A stretch of DNA of 64,000 nucleotides, from NCBI GenBank assembly GCA_020845495.1, contig JADLFM010000243.1, positions 1-64,000 of the forward strand, written 5' to 3'. Position 1 is the first letter of the stretch, and each line of letters starts with the position of its first letter. The stretch comes from Chloroflexota bacterium. GTDB taxonomy: Bacteria > Chloroflexota > UBA6077 > JACCZL01. Position numbers and translations under genes: made by a program. Shown here in pieces: positions 37,627 through 46,168 of the stretch. The notes beneath the pieces are model-generated. The model searched no databases. It was not told where the DNA came from and was given only the letters and a program-made list of their open reading frames with translations.

Positions 37627-38754
37627 GTGAACGCCACTGTTGCCGCACTCCGCACCACGCCCGAGCGGGTGCTCGAGGACTACGATCGGCTGTTCGAACT
37701 GGCCGACGCTCGCGCGCACCTTGCCGCTGGCGCCACCACGATCCTCAAGGACAACATCTCCTGGCACTTCCCGTTTCCCGCCGCCAACACGACGCCCTGG
37801 CAGTTGGAGGGAGCGATCCAGGCGCTCCGCAAGCGCGGCTACGAGGATCAGGTCTGCGTTCAGAACAAGACCGTGGTGACGGACGCCTTCAAGGGCGAGG
37901 ACCTCAACGGCTACGTCCCGATCTTCAACCGGTACGGCGTCCCCGTCCTCTACAACTTCAAAGACGAGGACATGACCTGGGTCGAGTACCGGCCGAAAGC
38001 GACGATGCGCGTCCTCGACCGGATCTACCCTGAGGGCATCTACGTTCCAGACTTCTTCTTCGACAAGAACATCGTGCATCTGCCGACCGTCAAGTGCCAC
38101 ATCTACACCACGACCACCGGCGCGATGAAGAACGCTTTCGGCGGCCTCTTGAACACCCGCCGCCACTACACCCATTCCTGGATTCACGAGACGCTCGTCG
38201 ATCTGCTAGCAATCCAGAAGGAGATCCACAGCGGCTTGTTTGCCGTGATGGACGGCACGACGGCCGGTAACGGCCCTGGTCCCCGCACGATGTTCCCGAA
38301 GATCAAGAACGTCATCCTCGGCTCGGGCGATCAGGTAGCAATCGACGCGGTGGCCGCGAAACTGATGGGCTTTGACCCCATGACGATCCCCTACATCCGG
38401 ATGGCCCACGAGGCCGGCCTTGGCATCGGCGATCCGCGCCAGATCGACGTCGTCGGCGACGCGGACCTGGCGCACGAGTCCTGGGGCTTCAGCGTCGGCG
38501 ACAACGGCGCGAGCCGAGTGGGCGACATCGTCTGGTTCGGCCCGCTCAAGCCGATTCAGAACGTCTTCATGCGGACCCCCCTGGTCAATCTCTTCATTCT
38601 TGGCTCGGAGACGTACCACGACTACTACCGCTGGCCGCTCCGCGACAAGCGGGTCTTCGAGGCCTGGACCAGGAAGACGGCCTGGGGCAAGCACTTCCTG
38701 GAGTACCGCCGCCAGGGCGCGCTCGGCACCCCGCAGCCAGCCCTTCAGGCGTAG
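37627..38754 (+). CDS. DUF362 domain-containing protein
   Basis: Predicted 375-residue protein with a GTG start behind AAGGGG. DUF362 features include TTILKDNISWHFPFP, VPDFFFDKNIVHLPTVKCHIYTTTTGAMKNAFG, VDLLAIQKEIHSGLFAVMDGT and GSGDQVAIDAVAAKLMGFDP. DUF362 proteins are often found with iron-sulfur or uncharacterised redox enzymes, but no Cys-rich ferredoxin tail is present here. It is probably cytoplasmic. It stands alone between a divergent small membrane gene and a convergent hypothetical gene, ending at a clear terminator. No reaction can be assigned. Confidence 0.85.
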   Translation: MNATVAALRTTPERVLEDYDRLFELADARAHLAAGATTILKDNISWHFPFPAANTTPWQLEGAIQALRKRGYEDQVCVQNKTVVTDAFKGEDLNGYVPIFNRYGVPVLYNFKDEDMTWVEYRPKATMRVLDRIYPEGIYVPDFFFDKNIVHLPTVKCHIYTTTTGAMKNAFGGLLNTRRHYTHSWIHETLVDLLAIQKEIHSGLFAVMDGTTAGNGPGPRTMFPKIKNVILGSGDQVAIDAVAAKLMGFDPMTIPYIRMAHEAGLGIGDPRQIDVVGDADLAHESWGFSVGDNGASRVGDIVWFGPLKPIQNVFMRTPLVNLFILGSETYHDYYRWPLRDKRVFEAWTRKTAWGKHFLEYRRQGALGTPQPALQA

Positions 38755-38810
38755 CGCCGGGAGAGCGGCGCCCGGACGCTATCCGCCGCCTCATCGGAGC
38801 TCCCACGGTA

Positions 38811-38853
38811 GGTGAACCCGTGCCGACTCGCAGAGAGTCAGCACGGGCTCACC
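38811..38853. terminator. Bidirectional hairpin terminator
   Basis: GGTGAACCCGTGC at 38811-38823 pairs with GCACGGGCTCACC at 38841-38853 with one A/C mismatch. The inner GACTC/GAGTC continues the stem. It lies between the convergent genes ending at 38754 and 38904. Confidence 0.8.
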
Positions 38854-38903
38854 CCTCAATCAGATCAACCCGTCGGCCGGTCAGCCTGCTGAAGTAACAG
38901 CGG

Positions 38904-39641
38904 TCAGGCGCTCGGGCCGACCGCTCCTGACAACGCCTGGTAGCTCTGGACCAGCAACGTCGCGATCTGCTCCAGCAGTGGACTGCTCGGGTCTCTCCCC
39001 TCACGATTCCATCGATCCGATAGATCCATCGCCGCTGCTCGCGCCTCGCCAGCCGGTAGCAGGCGCTCGGCCGGCGCCTGATACACCTCGGCATACGTTG
39101 CCGCCAGTGCCGCCGCCAACGCCGAGTGATCTGGGTACTGGCCGCGATTGCGGTGGACCGCCCACCACGCAACCTCGAGGCGGGCGGCCGTGTTCACGTC
39201 GTACCGTCCGCCGACCGGCTCGCGGACGTAGGCGTAGAACATCCGCATATACGCTTCGGCGCGGCCATCCTGCGCGCCCTGGCGCGACCAGACCATCTGG
39301 GCCTGCACGTTGAGATAGGCCGCGTAGACGGCCTGCGGGAGCGACAGTCCGAAGACGCCACGGATCATCCGCAGCATCTGGTCGAACAGGTGCAGCCACT
39401 GACGGAGGTAGTAGGCCACCCAGGCCCGCTGTTCCAGCCGTCCGACCGTCTCCGGGTCGAAGGCGTACAGGGGCGGGCGGCCGGGCAGCGTCTTCGGCGT
39501 CGTGGCGGCACTGTACGCTACGAGCAGCGCCAACCCCGCTCCGACGATCCCGCTTGCCACCGTGCCGACGCTTCGCAGGCGGCCCATCCTGTCCCGTCGA
39601 GTGCGGTCAGCCTGCCCCACCACCTCGCCGATCGTGCCCAT
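38904..39641 (-). CDS. Hypothetical membrane-anchored protein
   Basis: A 245-residue protein starting MGTIGEVVGQ (39641), chosen because a GGAGGGGG ribosome-binding site precedes it, which would lie inside the longer frame from 39656. A single helix (VGTVASGIVGAGLALLVAYSA, about residues 27-47) is followed by a helical, Trp/Tyr-rich domain (RAWVAYYLRQWLHLFDQMLRMI, VAWWAVHRNRGQYPDHSALAA). No family is recognised. The domain is probably exported, judged from the N-terminal anchor. Confidence 0.6.
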   Translation of the reverse strand: MGTIGEVVGQADRTRRDRMGRLRSVGTVASGIVGAGLALLVAYSAATTPKTLPGRPPLYAFDPETVGRLEQRAWVAYYLRQWLHLFDQMLRMIRGVFGLSLPQAVYAAYLNVQAQMVWSRQGAQDGRAEAYMRMFYAYVREPVGGRYDVNTAARLEVAWWAVHRNRGQYPDHSALAAALAATYAEVYQAPAERLLPAGEARAAAMDLSDRWNREGRDPSSPLLEQIATLLVQSYQALSGAVGPSA

Positions 39642-39968
39642 CTCGACCCCCTCCACCGGGCGTCACACCCTCACTCCTACACCAACGCCTCGGCATCCTT
39701 GGATATCGTGTACAGGCGCATCACGCTCTTACAGTACGACACCGCTTGCTCGCCGGATCGCCCGGGCCGAGTCGATGTGGCGAATACATCGACCGGGCCC
39801 CGGTTGGCTGGCTGTGGCCGACGCGGTATGCTGAGACGAGACTCGAAACGGTGAACCGCCTCGGGCGGGCGGTTAGCGGCGAGGCTGGTCGACCAACAAC
39901 AGCGTGCCCGGCGCGCTATCATCGCCTCCGCCCGTTGCCATCGAGACCGACGAGGGAGCATTGGACCC
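39642..39968. other. Intergenic region between divergent hypothetical and MFS genes
   Basis: 327 bp that should hold both promoters. I see no gene or clear operator here. Confidence 0.5.
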
Positions 39969-41297
39969 ATGTGCGTCGCCTGCGGCATCGCCACCCACAT
40001 CCCCGTCACGCCCGATGGCGCACCTGTGGCTCGGGCACGGACCACCAGGTTCGCCGCGCTCCAGCACCGCGACTGCCGGTTCTACCTCGCCGGAACGATG
40101 CTCTCGATGATGGCCGACAACATCGAGCACGTCATCAGTTACTGGGTGCTCTTCCAGGTCTTCCACTCACCCGCGCTGGCTGGCTTCGCCGTCATCAGCC
40201 ATTGGGTTCCCTCGCTCCTGTTGTCGGTCTACTTCGGCTCGCTGGCCGATCGGCACGACTGCCGCAAGGTGATCCAGCTCGCGCAGATCATGTACATGGG
40301 CGTCTCCGCCGCCTGGGGCTACCTCTTCCTGACCGATAGCCTCGAAGTCTGGCATGCGGTCATCTTGCTCATCATCCACGGCATGGCTGGCGCGCTCTGG
40401 TCGCCAGCCGAACAGTTGATGCTGCACGACATCGTGGGCCGCGAGGAGTTGCCGAGCGCGGTGCGACTCAACTCGACGGCGCGCAGCCTGGGTATCCTCT
40501 GCGGTCCGGCCATCGGGTCGGCACTCTTGCTCGGGCTCGGCGCGACCTACGGCATCTTCGTGAACGTGCTGATCTACCTGCCGCTCACGATCTGGCTGCT
40601 CGCCGTACCGTACACCGGCCATCTGCGTGAGGGCAGCGCGCGTCGGCCATCCATGACGTTCATGGATGCCTTCCGGGTGCTGCGTCAGGTCGCCGACAAC
40701 CCGACGCTGATCAGCATGGTGATGTTGGGCGGGATGAGCTCGTTGTTCATCGGCGCGTCGCTCGGGCCGCAGATGCCGGAGTTTGCCCACGATCTTGGTA
40801 CCGATCAGGCGGGGCTGGCCTACGGCGCACTCCTGGCCGCCAACGCCGCCGGGGCCGTCTTCGGCGGCGTGCTGCTCGAAGCGACTGGCTTGCTGAAGCC
40901 GAATGCCCGCACGGCAATGGTGAGCACGATCGTTTTCAGCCTGGCAATCCTCGGCTTCGCCCTCACGCAGAGCTACGTGCTGGCCCTGCTGCTGCTGGCC
41001 GTCGCAGGCCTGGCGAATCTGGCATCGCAGTCGATCGCGCAGACGCTGGTGCAATTGCTGGCCCCACCGGAGAAGCGCGGCCAGGTGGTCGGCGTCTACA
41101 ACATGTCAGCGAGCGGGCTGCGGGCCGGCAGCGGGTTCACCGTTGGCGTGCTGGGCGGCTTTATCGGGATCCACTGGTCGCTGAGCCTGAGCGCCCTGGC
41201 GCTCTGCATCGTCGTGATCAGCCTGCTGCTGTACACGCTCCGCGCCGCCACTCGGATCCCCCCGGCCATCACCTCACCGGCTCAGCCAGCCACCTGA
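39969..41297 (+). CDS. MFS transporter (EntS/MFS_3-like)
   Basis: Predicted 442-residue major facilitator with twelve helices. The MFS_3-type N-terminus RDCRFYLAGTMLSMMADNIEH, the loop 2-3 motif GSLADRHDCRKV and the WSPAEQLMLHDIVGREELPSAV segment resemble exporters such as EntS. It probably extrudes a small molecule or drug. A GGGAG lies about 12 nt before the ATG. A second EntS-like protein (57412-58695) occurs in this window, but the two are not close copies. Confidence 0.88.
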   Translation: MCVACGIATHIPVTPDGAPVARARTTRFAALQHRDCRFYLAGTMLSMMADNIEHVISYWVLFQVFHSPALAGFAVISHWVPSLLLSVYFGSLADRHDCRKVIQLAQIMYMGVSAAWGYLFLTDSLEVWHAVILLIIHGMAGALWSPAEQLMLHDIVGREELPSAVRLNSTARSLGILCGPAIGSALLLGLGATYGIFVNVLIYLPLTIWLLAVPYTGHLREGSARRPSMTFMDAFRVLRQVADNPTLISMVMLGGMSSLFIGASLGPQMPEFAHDLGTDQAGLAYGALLAANAAGAVFGGVLLEATGLLKPNARTAMVSTIVFSLAILGFALTQSYVLALLLLAVAGLANLASQSIAQTLVQLLAPPEKRGQVVGVYNMSASGLRAGSGFTVGVLGGFIGIHWSLSLSALALCIVVISLLLYTLRAATRIPPAITSPAQPAT

Positions 41298-41436
41298 GGT
41301 CGTCTCACCCCCGGGCTTCCTTACTCATTCCCGTGCGGGAGAACCTCCCACGCCATCGCGCGGCATCGGGGGAAGGACACTGGCGGACCTGTATTCAGTC
41401 CGGGGACTGAGGCTACGGGGGGATTCCCTGGCGCCG

Positions 41437-41850
41437 CTACGACTCGCGCCGTTGATCGACGCCGCTCCCGGACACCCGGTCGACGCGGATGATCACGGCG
41501 ATACCCTTGCGCTCGGGATCACGGTCTAACTCACCCTGGATCGTGCGGTCCATCACCTCCTGGCGCAGCGAGCCGTCGTCGCAGAGTTCGACGGTCCCCC
41601 AGAAGCGCCAGGTCTTGCCCGCGGCGCGGTTCCGGTAGACGGCGGCGATGCGCGGGTTCTCGCGTAAGTGAGCCAGTGTCTCGCCGTGAGCCCGCTCCCA
41701 GAACGCCATGTGCTCGTGATCCCAGACCATCAGGCTCCCCTTGAAGGAGAGGTTGGGCTGGCCGTCGCGCGAGGCGGTCGCCACCAGACAGGTGATACCG
41801 TCTTCGTGCGCGCGATTGACGTAGGGAGCCATCTCCGACAGATCGATCAT
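41437..41850 (-). CDS. Pyridoxamine 5'-phosphate oxidase family (PNPOx-like) protein
   Basis: A 137-residue split-barrel flavin-binding protein. LVATASRDGQPNLSFKGSLMVWDHEHMAFWER is the typical FMN-site strand pair, followed by ETLAHLRENPRIAAVYRNRAAGKTWRFWGTVEL. It is shorter than true PdxH and lacks its C-terminal substrate residues, so a general flavin or F420 oxidoreductase role is likelier than pyridoxal synthesis. An AGGAAAGG lies before the ATG. It is convergent with the MFS gene; a small hairpin (TCAGTC/GACTGA, 41395-41410) lies between. Confidence 0.85.
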   Translation of the reverse strand: MIDLSEMAPYVNRAHEDGITCLVATASRDGQPNLSFKGSLMVWDHEHMAFWERAHGETLAHLRENPRIAAVYRNRAAGKTWRFWGTVELCDDGSLRQEVMDRTIQGELDRDPERKGIAVIIRVDRVSGSGVDQRRES

Positions 41851-42132
41851 CGTACGCCTTTCCTGATCGAGCGACGTTCCGGGCTCGACTGACCGTGTGG
41901 GGGTGAACCTGGGCGTGGCGCGCCAGGATGTCGACGAACTGAGTGTCGACGGGTCTGGCTGAACCTGAACTGGTTGCCATTCGCATCGTACTGCACGGCG
42001 CCATCATCTCGTGAGAACTGCCCCGGCACCTGGGTGCAGTGGCCTCGGCCGCGCGGCCGGCACACTCAGGTCTCGAGCCTCATCCCGGCGATGCCCAGCT
42101 ACACCCTGCTGATGGCACCGCGGAGGGACACC

Positions 42133-42245
42133 ATGCGCTGTCCCGCCGACGGCGCCGCACTCCAGATGGCGGCCAGGGCATCGAGATCGACTCTTGCCCC
42201 CATTGCCGCGGCATCTGGCTCGGCGACCCGTCCGACTTCGAGTAA
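42133..42245 (+). pseudogene. Frameshifted TFIIB-type zinc-ribbon protein
   Basis: Behind a GGAGGGA ribosome-binding site, the ATG at 42133 opens a frame reading MRCPADGAALQ. The expected second half, GIEIDSCPHCRGIWLG...DFE ending at the TAA at 42243-42245, is in the neighbouring frame (one base short). Together they form a typical small zf-TFIIB protein (CP...C, then CPxCxGxWLD), about 38 residues. A single-base deletion near 42155-42172 would explain it. Either the gene is broken or the sequence has an error; no slippery heptamer is obvious. Confidence 0.6.
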
Positions 42246-42325
42246 CGCCGCTCGCAACGCCCTTCCCCGGCGGAAGGATCCACGACGCCGCCGCCCAGGT
42301 GCGCGGCCGCCCAGGCGCGCGGCTG

Positions 42326-43930
42326 TTAGATGCCGCTGTCCAGACCCTCCGTGGCGAGCGGTTCGCAGACCTTCCTGGAAACGGAGTCGGCCGGTTCTGG
42401 CCTGGACACAGATCCAGCCGATCCCGGTTCGGTGCGGGTGACTCCGCGCCGGCGCTCGCGGGCTGAGTCCGGGATCAGAAAGACGAGCGGCATCGTCAGC
42501 AGGATCACCACCCCGAGCGCCGTAAACACCGCCTGCATACCGGCTGCCTTGTCCGGGCTCAATTCCAGCCACAACACGATGATGGCCGTGCCAATGACGC
42601 CGCCAGTCGAGTTGAAGAGGCCGCGGATGCCGGATATCACTGCCGCCCGCTGGGGTAGCAGGTCGAGGCCGGCGTTGTTGGCGGCCGGGATCAGCATGCC
42701 CATCCCGAACCCAGAGAGCGACATCATGAACAGCAGTGGCACGATCGGCCCGACGTCGATCGGCCCGAACGCCAGCCCGCCGATCCCCTGCCCGAGGAGC
42801 AGCAGGGTGGCCATGATGCTAACCAGACCGATCAGCATGGGAATACGGTAGCCGAGACGGGGCAGCAGAAAGCTGATGCTCGTCGACACCACGATCATGA
42901 CCAGTGAGCGCGGCGTCAGGATCGCGCCGCTCTCGAGCGGGCCCATCCCGTACTGCACGGTGGCGTAGTACGGGATGAACGAGAAGAACCCCATGAAGCA
43001 GGCGCCAGTCAGGATGCCGAACACGTTCACCACCCCGAACGGATGGTGGACCACCAGGCTGAAGTCGAGGATCGGATCTCGAGCGCGGCGCTCTTGCCAG
43101 ACGAACCCGACGAGCAGCGCCGCGCTGGCGACGATCAGCAACCAGAAAAACGGCGAGCGGATCAACGATGGCTGCTCTCCAAGCAGCGTGAGCGCCGTCA
43201 GGAGGCTGACCACCATGCCCGTAAACAGGACCGTGCCAAGCACGTCGATCGAACGGCGCGGCCTCCGCCGGACCGGCCCGCCCGTGGCGGTGGGCGGAGA
43301 CGCGGACGCGGCAGGTGCGTCAGAGGCGAAGTCGGCCGCACGCTGGGCCGATGCATCCGCGCGGGCCTCGCGCCAGAGCAGTGCCACCACCAGCACACCA
43401 ATGGGGACGTTGATCAGGAAGATCTCGCGCCAGCCCCACTGCTCGATGATCGCGCCGCCCAGGTTGGGGCCAATGATCCCGCCAATCGGGAAGATCGAGG
43501 CGAACAGCCCGATCATCCGGGTGCGGGTCCGAGGGAACTGCTGTGCGACGATGCCGGTCGCCGAGGGCATGAAGCCGCCTCCCCCGATCGCCTGGAGCAC
43601 CCGACAGGCGACCAGGACGTAGACGTTCGGGGCCAGCCCGCATAGCAGCGAGCCGAGCGTGAACAGGAAGACGGACACCAGGAAGATGCGCATCTGGCCG
43701 AACTGCTCGGCCAGTTTGCCGGCCATCGGCAGCATCACCGTCTGGGTCAGCGCGTACGCGGTGATCGTCCAGCCGGCCCAGCCCAGGCTCGCCTGGAGGT
43801 CTTCGAGCAGCGTCGGCAGGGCGACCGCCACAATCGTCCCGTCGATGGAGGACATCAGCAGGCTCAAGCCGGCCAGCCCGAAGAAGAGCCAGCGGCGGTC
43901 CAGCACGAGCGCCGGACGAGACATGCGCAT
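42326..43930 (-). CDS. MFS multidrug exporter, DHA2 (EmrB/QacA) type
   Basis: Predicted 534-residue transporter with 14 helices. The DHA2 signature follows helix 1: LLMSSIDGTIVAVALPTLLEDL, with GWAGWTITAYALTQTVMLPMAGKLAEQFG after it. RVLQAIGGGGFMPSATGIVAQQFP is motif C-like, and GWREIFLINVPIGVLVV is also typical. It probably exports drugs or lipophilic compounds by proton antiport. A long loop (about residues 207-240) separates the halves. The start is the ATG at 43930 or 43924; upstream frame to 44044 is not family-like. The C-terminal ~50 residues are polar and not conserved in type. No regulator is adjacent. Confidence 0.9.
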   Translation of the reverse strand: MRMSRPALVLDRRWLFFGLAGLSLLMSSIDGTIVAVALPTLLEDLQASLGWAGWTITAYALTQTVMLPMAGKLAEQFGQMRIFLVSVFLFTLGSLLCGLAPNVYVLVACRVLQAIGGGGFMPSATGIVAQQFPRTRTRMIGLFASIFPIGGIIGPNLGGAIIEQWGWREIFLINVPIGVLVVALLWREARADASAQRAADFASDAPAASASPPTATGGPVRRRPRRSIDVLGTVLFTGMVVSLLTALTLLGEQPSLIRSPFFWLLIVASAALLVGFVWQERRARDPILDFSLVVHHPFGVVNVFGILTGACFMGFFSFIPYYATVQYGMGPLESGAILTPRSLVMIVVSTSISFLLPRLGYRIPMLIGLVSIMATLLLLGQGIGGLAFGPIDVGPIVPLLFMMSLSGFGMGMLIPAANNAGLDLLPQRAAVISGIRGLFNSTGGVIGTAIIVLWLELSPDKAAGMQAVFTALGVVILLTMPLVFLIPDSARERRRGVTRTEPGSAGSVSRPEPADSVSRKVCEPLATEGLDSGI

Positions 43931-44680
43931 CAGCACGGATCTACTCCCTGGAGCGGGGGACCGCGCCGCTGCCCATCCCCACCGCGACACCACGACGATC
44001 GCATGACGACGCCATCGTGTCATACCGCGCGGCGCACGAACCATCCACCCGCCTCAGCGAACTCCCCGTGCGCATCGCTAAGTGTGGCAGAGATGGGAGG
44101 TCCGGTGCAGCCGCGGCATCGGGGCTGGCCTGCGCTCCCCCGATCGTGCTCGCACGCAGGCGAGCGGATGTCCGCTCGACACACTCGCTCGGCGGCACTC
44201 GAGGGCTTGCCTGCACGCGGGCGAGGAGGCTTCCCTGACCAAGGGGCTGACCGTCACCCACGTTTCTGGTTGAGATGGTGAGGCTTTGTGAGGCGATACC
44301 TGGTGAGCAACGACCGACGTACAGGGCTTCAGGCCCCTGCGGGCCACCATGATGGATGAAAACGCGGGAGCCGGCCCGTTACGCTGACGGGCGACGGCGC
44401 GGGTTGGAGCAGATCGGCGTAACGTGGTGATACGACCCCGCTGGGTAGTGTGATCCAGGCGTTCCTGAGGACATGCTGAGCGCTGCCATCACTGCCCGGA
44501 ATCGCCACTACTGGAACGCTGTGCATGACGCGCCTTTCGGGCTGGGCCAGACCGAGCGCTGCCGACAATGTGGCCAGGCCGTGCGGCGCGGTACGGTCTG
44601 TGTAGGGAGTGCCCGACGACGGGCATCGACGACGACGCTGCTCGTGCGCGCCCCATCCGTTCCGGCGAGGAAATCAGGTG
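43931..44680. other. Intergenic region between divergent MFS and S41 protease genes
   Basis: 750 bp with no convincing gene. An inverted repeat CGTTACGC...GCGTAACG (near 44378 and 44420) and a short GGCCC/GGGCC hairpin (near 44330) are visible, of unknown meaning. Both promoters should be here. Confidence 0.5.
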
Positions 44681-46078
44681 ATGAGCTCCAGCCCCGAGCC
44701 GCCCAGCGACCGGCCACCCGAGCCGCCCCACATCCAGCCGCCGCACCCGCCCAGACGTACCGTACCCCGCTTCTTACAACTCCACGTCCTCCTGCCTCGG
44801 CTTGCCGTCGGGATCGCGCTGCTGCTGATTGGCTTCGCCGTGGGTCAATGGGCCCAACTGACGGTTCCCGCCTTCGGCACCACCGCCGCCGAGCCGCCTG
44901 GCATCGTCAAGACCTTCGGCGTGTTCTGGCAAGTCTGGAATCTCGTCGATGAGCATTACGTCGAGCGGCAGGCGATCGATCCGACCAAGATGACCTACGG
45001 CGCGATCGAGGGCATGCTCGACTCGCTCGGTGACACCGGCCATACCCGCTTCCTCTCGCCCTCGGACGTCAAGGCCGAGCAGGCTGCCCTGGCCGGCAAG
45101 CTCGAAGGGATCGGGGCGGAAGTCACCATGCGCGATGGCCGCCCCACCGTCGTCGCCCCCATCCCCGGCTCGCCGGCCCAGCAAGCCGGCATCATGGCCG
45201 GCGACGTCATCGTCAAGGTCAACGGCCAGGACGTCACCGGGATGACCGTCGATCAGGTCGTCAACCTCGTGCGGGGGCCGGCCGGAACGTCCGTCACGCT
45301 GTCGGTCATGCATCCGGGGCAGACCTCCCCCGTCGACATCACGATCGTCCGCGCCACTATCACCGTCCCGAGCGTCACCTGGGCGATGCTGCCAGGCTCG
45401 ACCGTCGCACAGGTGCTCGTGAGCCAGTTCTCCGAACACGCGTCCGATCAGTTGGTCAAGGCGCTCGGAGACGCCCACGAGGCCGGCGCGACGGCCTTGA
45501 TTCTTGACCTGCGCAACGATCCCGGTGGCATCCGCGACGAGGCCATTGATGTAGCCAGCCAGTTCCTGAAGGATGGAAACGTCCTGATCGAGGTCAACTC
45601 GAAGGGAGAGCGGACAGCGTACCCGGTCAAGCCCGGCGGCGTCGCCACGGATACGCCGCTCGTGGTGCTGATCAACGAAGGCACGGCCAGCGCGGCCGAA
45701 ATCGTGGCCGGCGCGATTCAGGATCACAAACGGGCGAAGCTCGTGGGAGCCACGACCTTTGGCACCGGGACGGTCCTCGAGATGTACCCGCTCTCGGACG
45801 GCTCGGCCATCTTCCTCGGAGTGGCAGAGTGGCTGACCCCAGACGGGCGTCAGATCTGGCACCATGGCATTACGCCCGATATCCCGGTGCCGCTCCCCGC
45901 CGGAGTTACGCCGCTCACGCCGTACCAGGTCAACTCGCTGTCAGCCGACCAGCTTCACGCCAGTAAGGACGCTCAGCTTCTGCGCGCCCTTCAGCTCAGT
46001 ACCCAACCTGAGACTCAACCTGGTACCCAACCTGGTACCCAACCTGGTGCTCAGCCGTCGCCAGTCGGCGGCCAGTAG
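44681..46078 (+). CDS. S41-family C-terminal-processing-peptidase-like protein, catalytic Lys replaced
   Basis: Predicted 465-residue protein: Pro-rich N-terminus, one transmembrane or signal helix (RLAVGIALLLIGFAVGQWAQL, about 43-63), a helical region with DEHYVERQAIDP, a PDZ domain (about 144-215, GSPAQQAGIMAGDVIVKVNG), and the S41 core with LILDLRNDPGG and nucleophile Ser337 in NEGTASAAEIVAGAIQ. The general-base Lys, expected 25 residues later in a TFGKG motif, is Thr362 here (TFGTGTVLEMYPL). It may be inactive or use another base. A C-terminal TQPGTQPG repeat ends the protein. It is secreted or membrane-anchored, facing outside. Confidence 0.87.
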   Translation: MSSSPEPPSDRPPEPPHIQPPHPPRRTVPRFLQLHVLLPRLAVGIALLLIGFAVGQWAQLTVPAFGTTAAEPPGIVKTFGVFWQVWNLVDEHYVERQAIDPTKMTYGAIEGMLDSLGDTGHTRFLSPSDVKAEQAALAGKLEGIGAEVTMRDGRPTVVAPIPGSPAQQAGIMAGDVIVKVNGQDVTGMTVDQVVNLVRGPAGTSVTLSVMHPGQTSPVDITIVRATITVPSVTWAMLPGSTVAQVLVSQFSEHASDQLVKALGDAHEAGATALILDLRNDPGGIRDEAIDVASQFLKDGNVLIEVNSKGERTAYPVKPGGVATDTPLVVLINEGTASAAEIVAGAIQDHKRAKLVGATTFGTGTVLEMYPLSDGSAIFLGVAEWLTPDGRQIWHHGITPDIPVPLPAGVTPLTPYQVNSLSADQLHASKDAQLLRALQLSTQPETQPGTQPGTQPGAQPSPVGGQ

Positions 46079-46168
46079 GAGGAGCAGCAGACCGAACCAT
46101 CCCGCCGTATTCACCCACCCCCTGACAACGGACCGCCGCTAGCTGATGACTCGCCCGGAGGTGCCATC

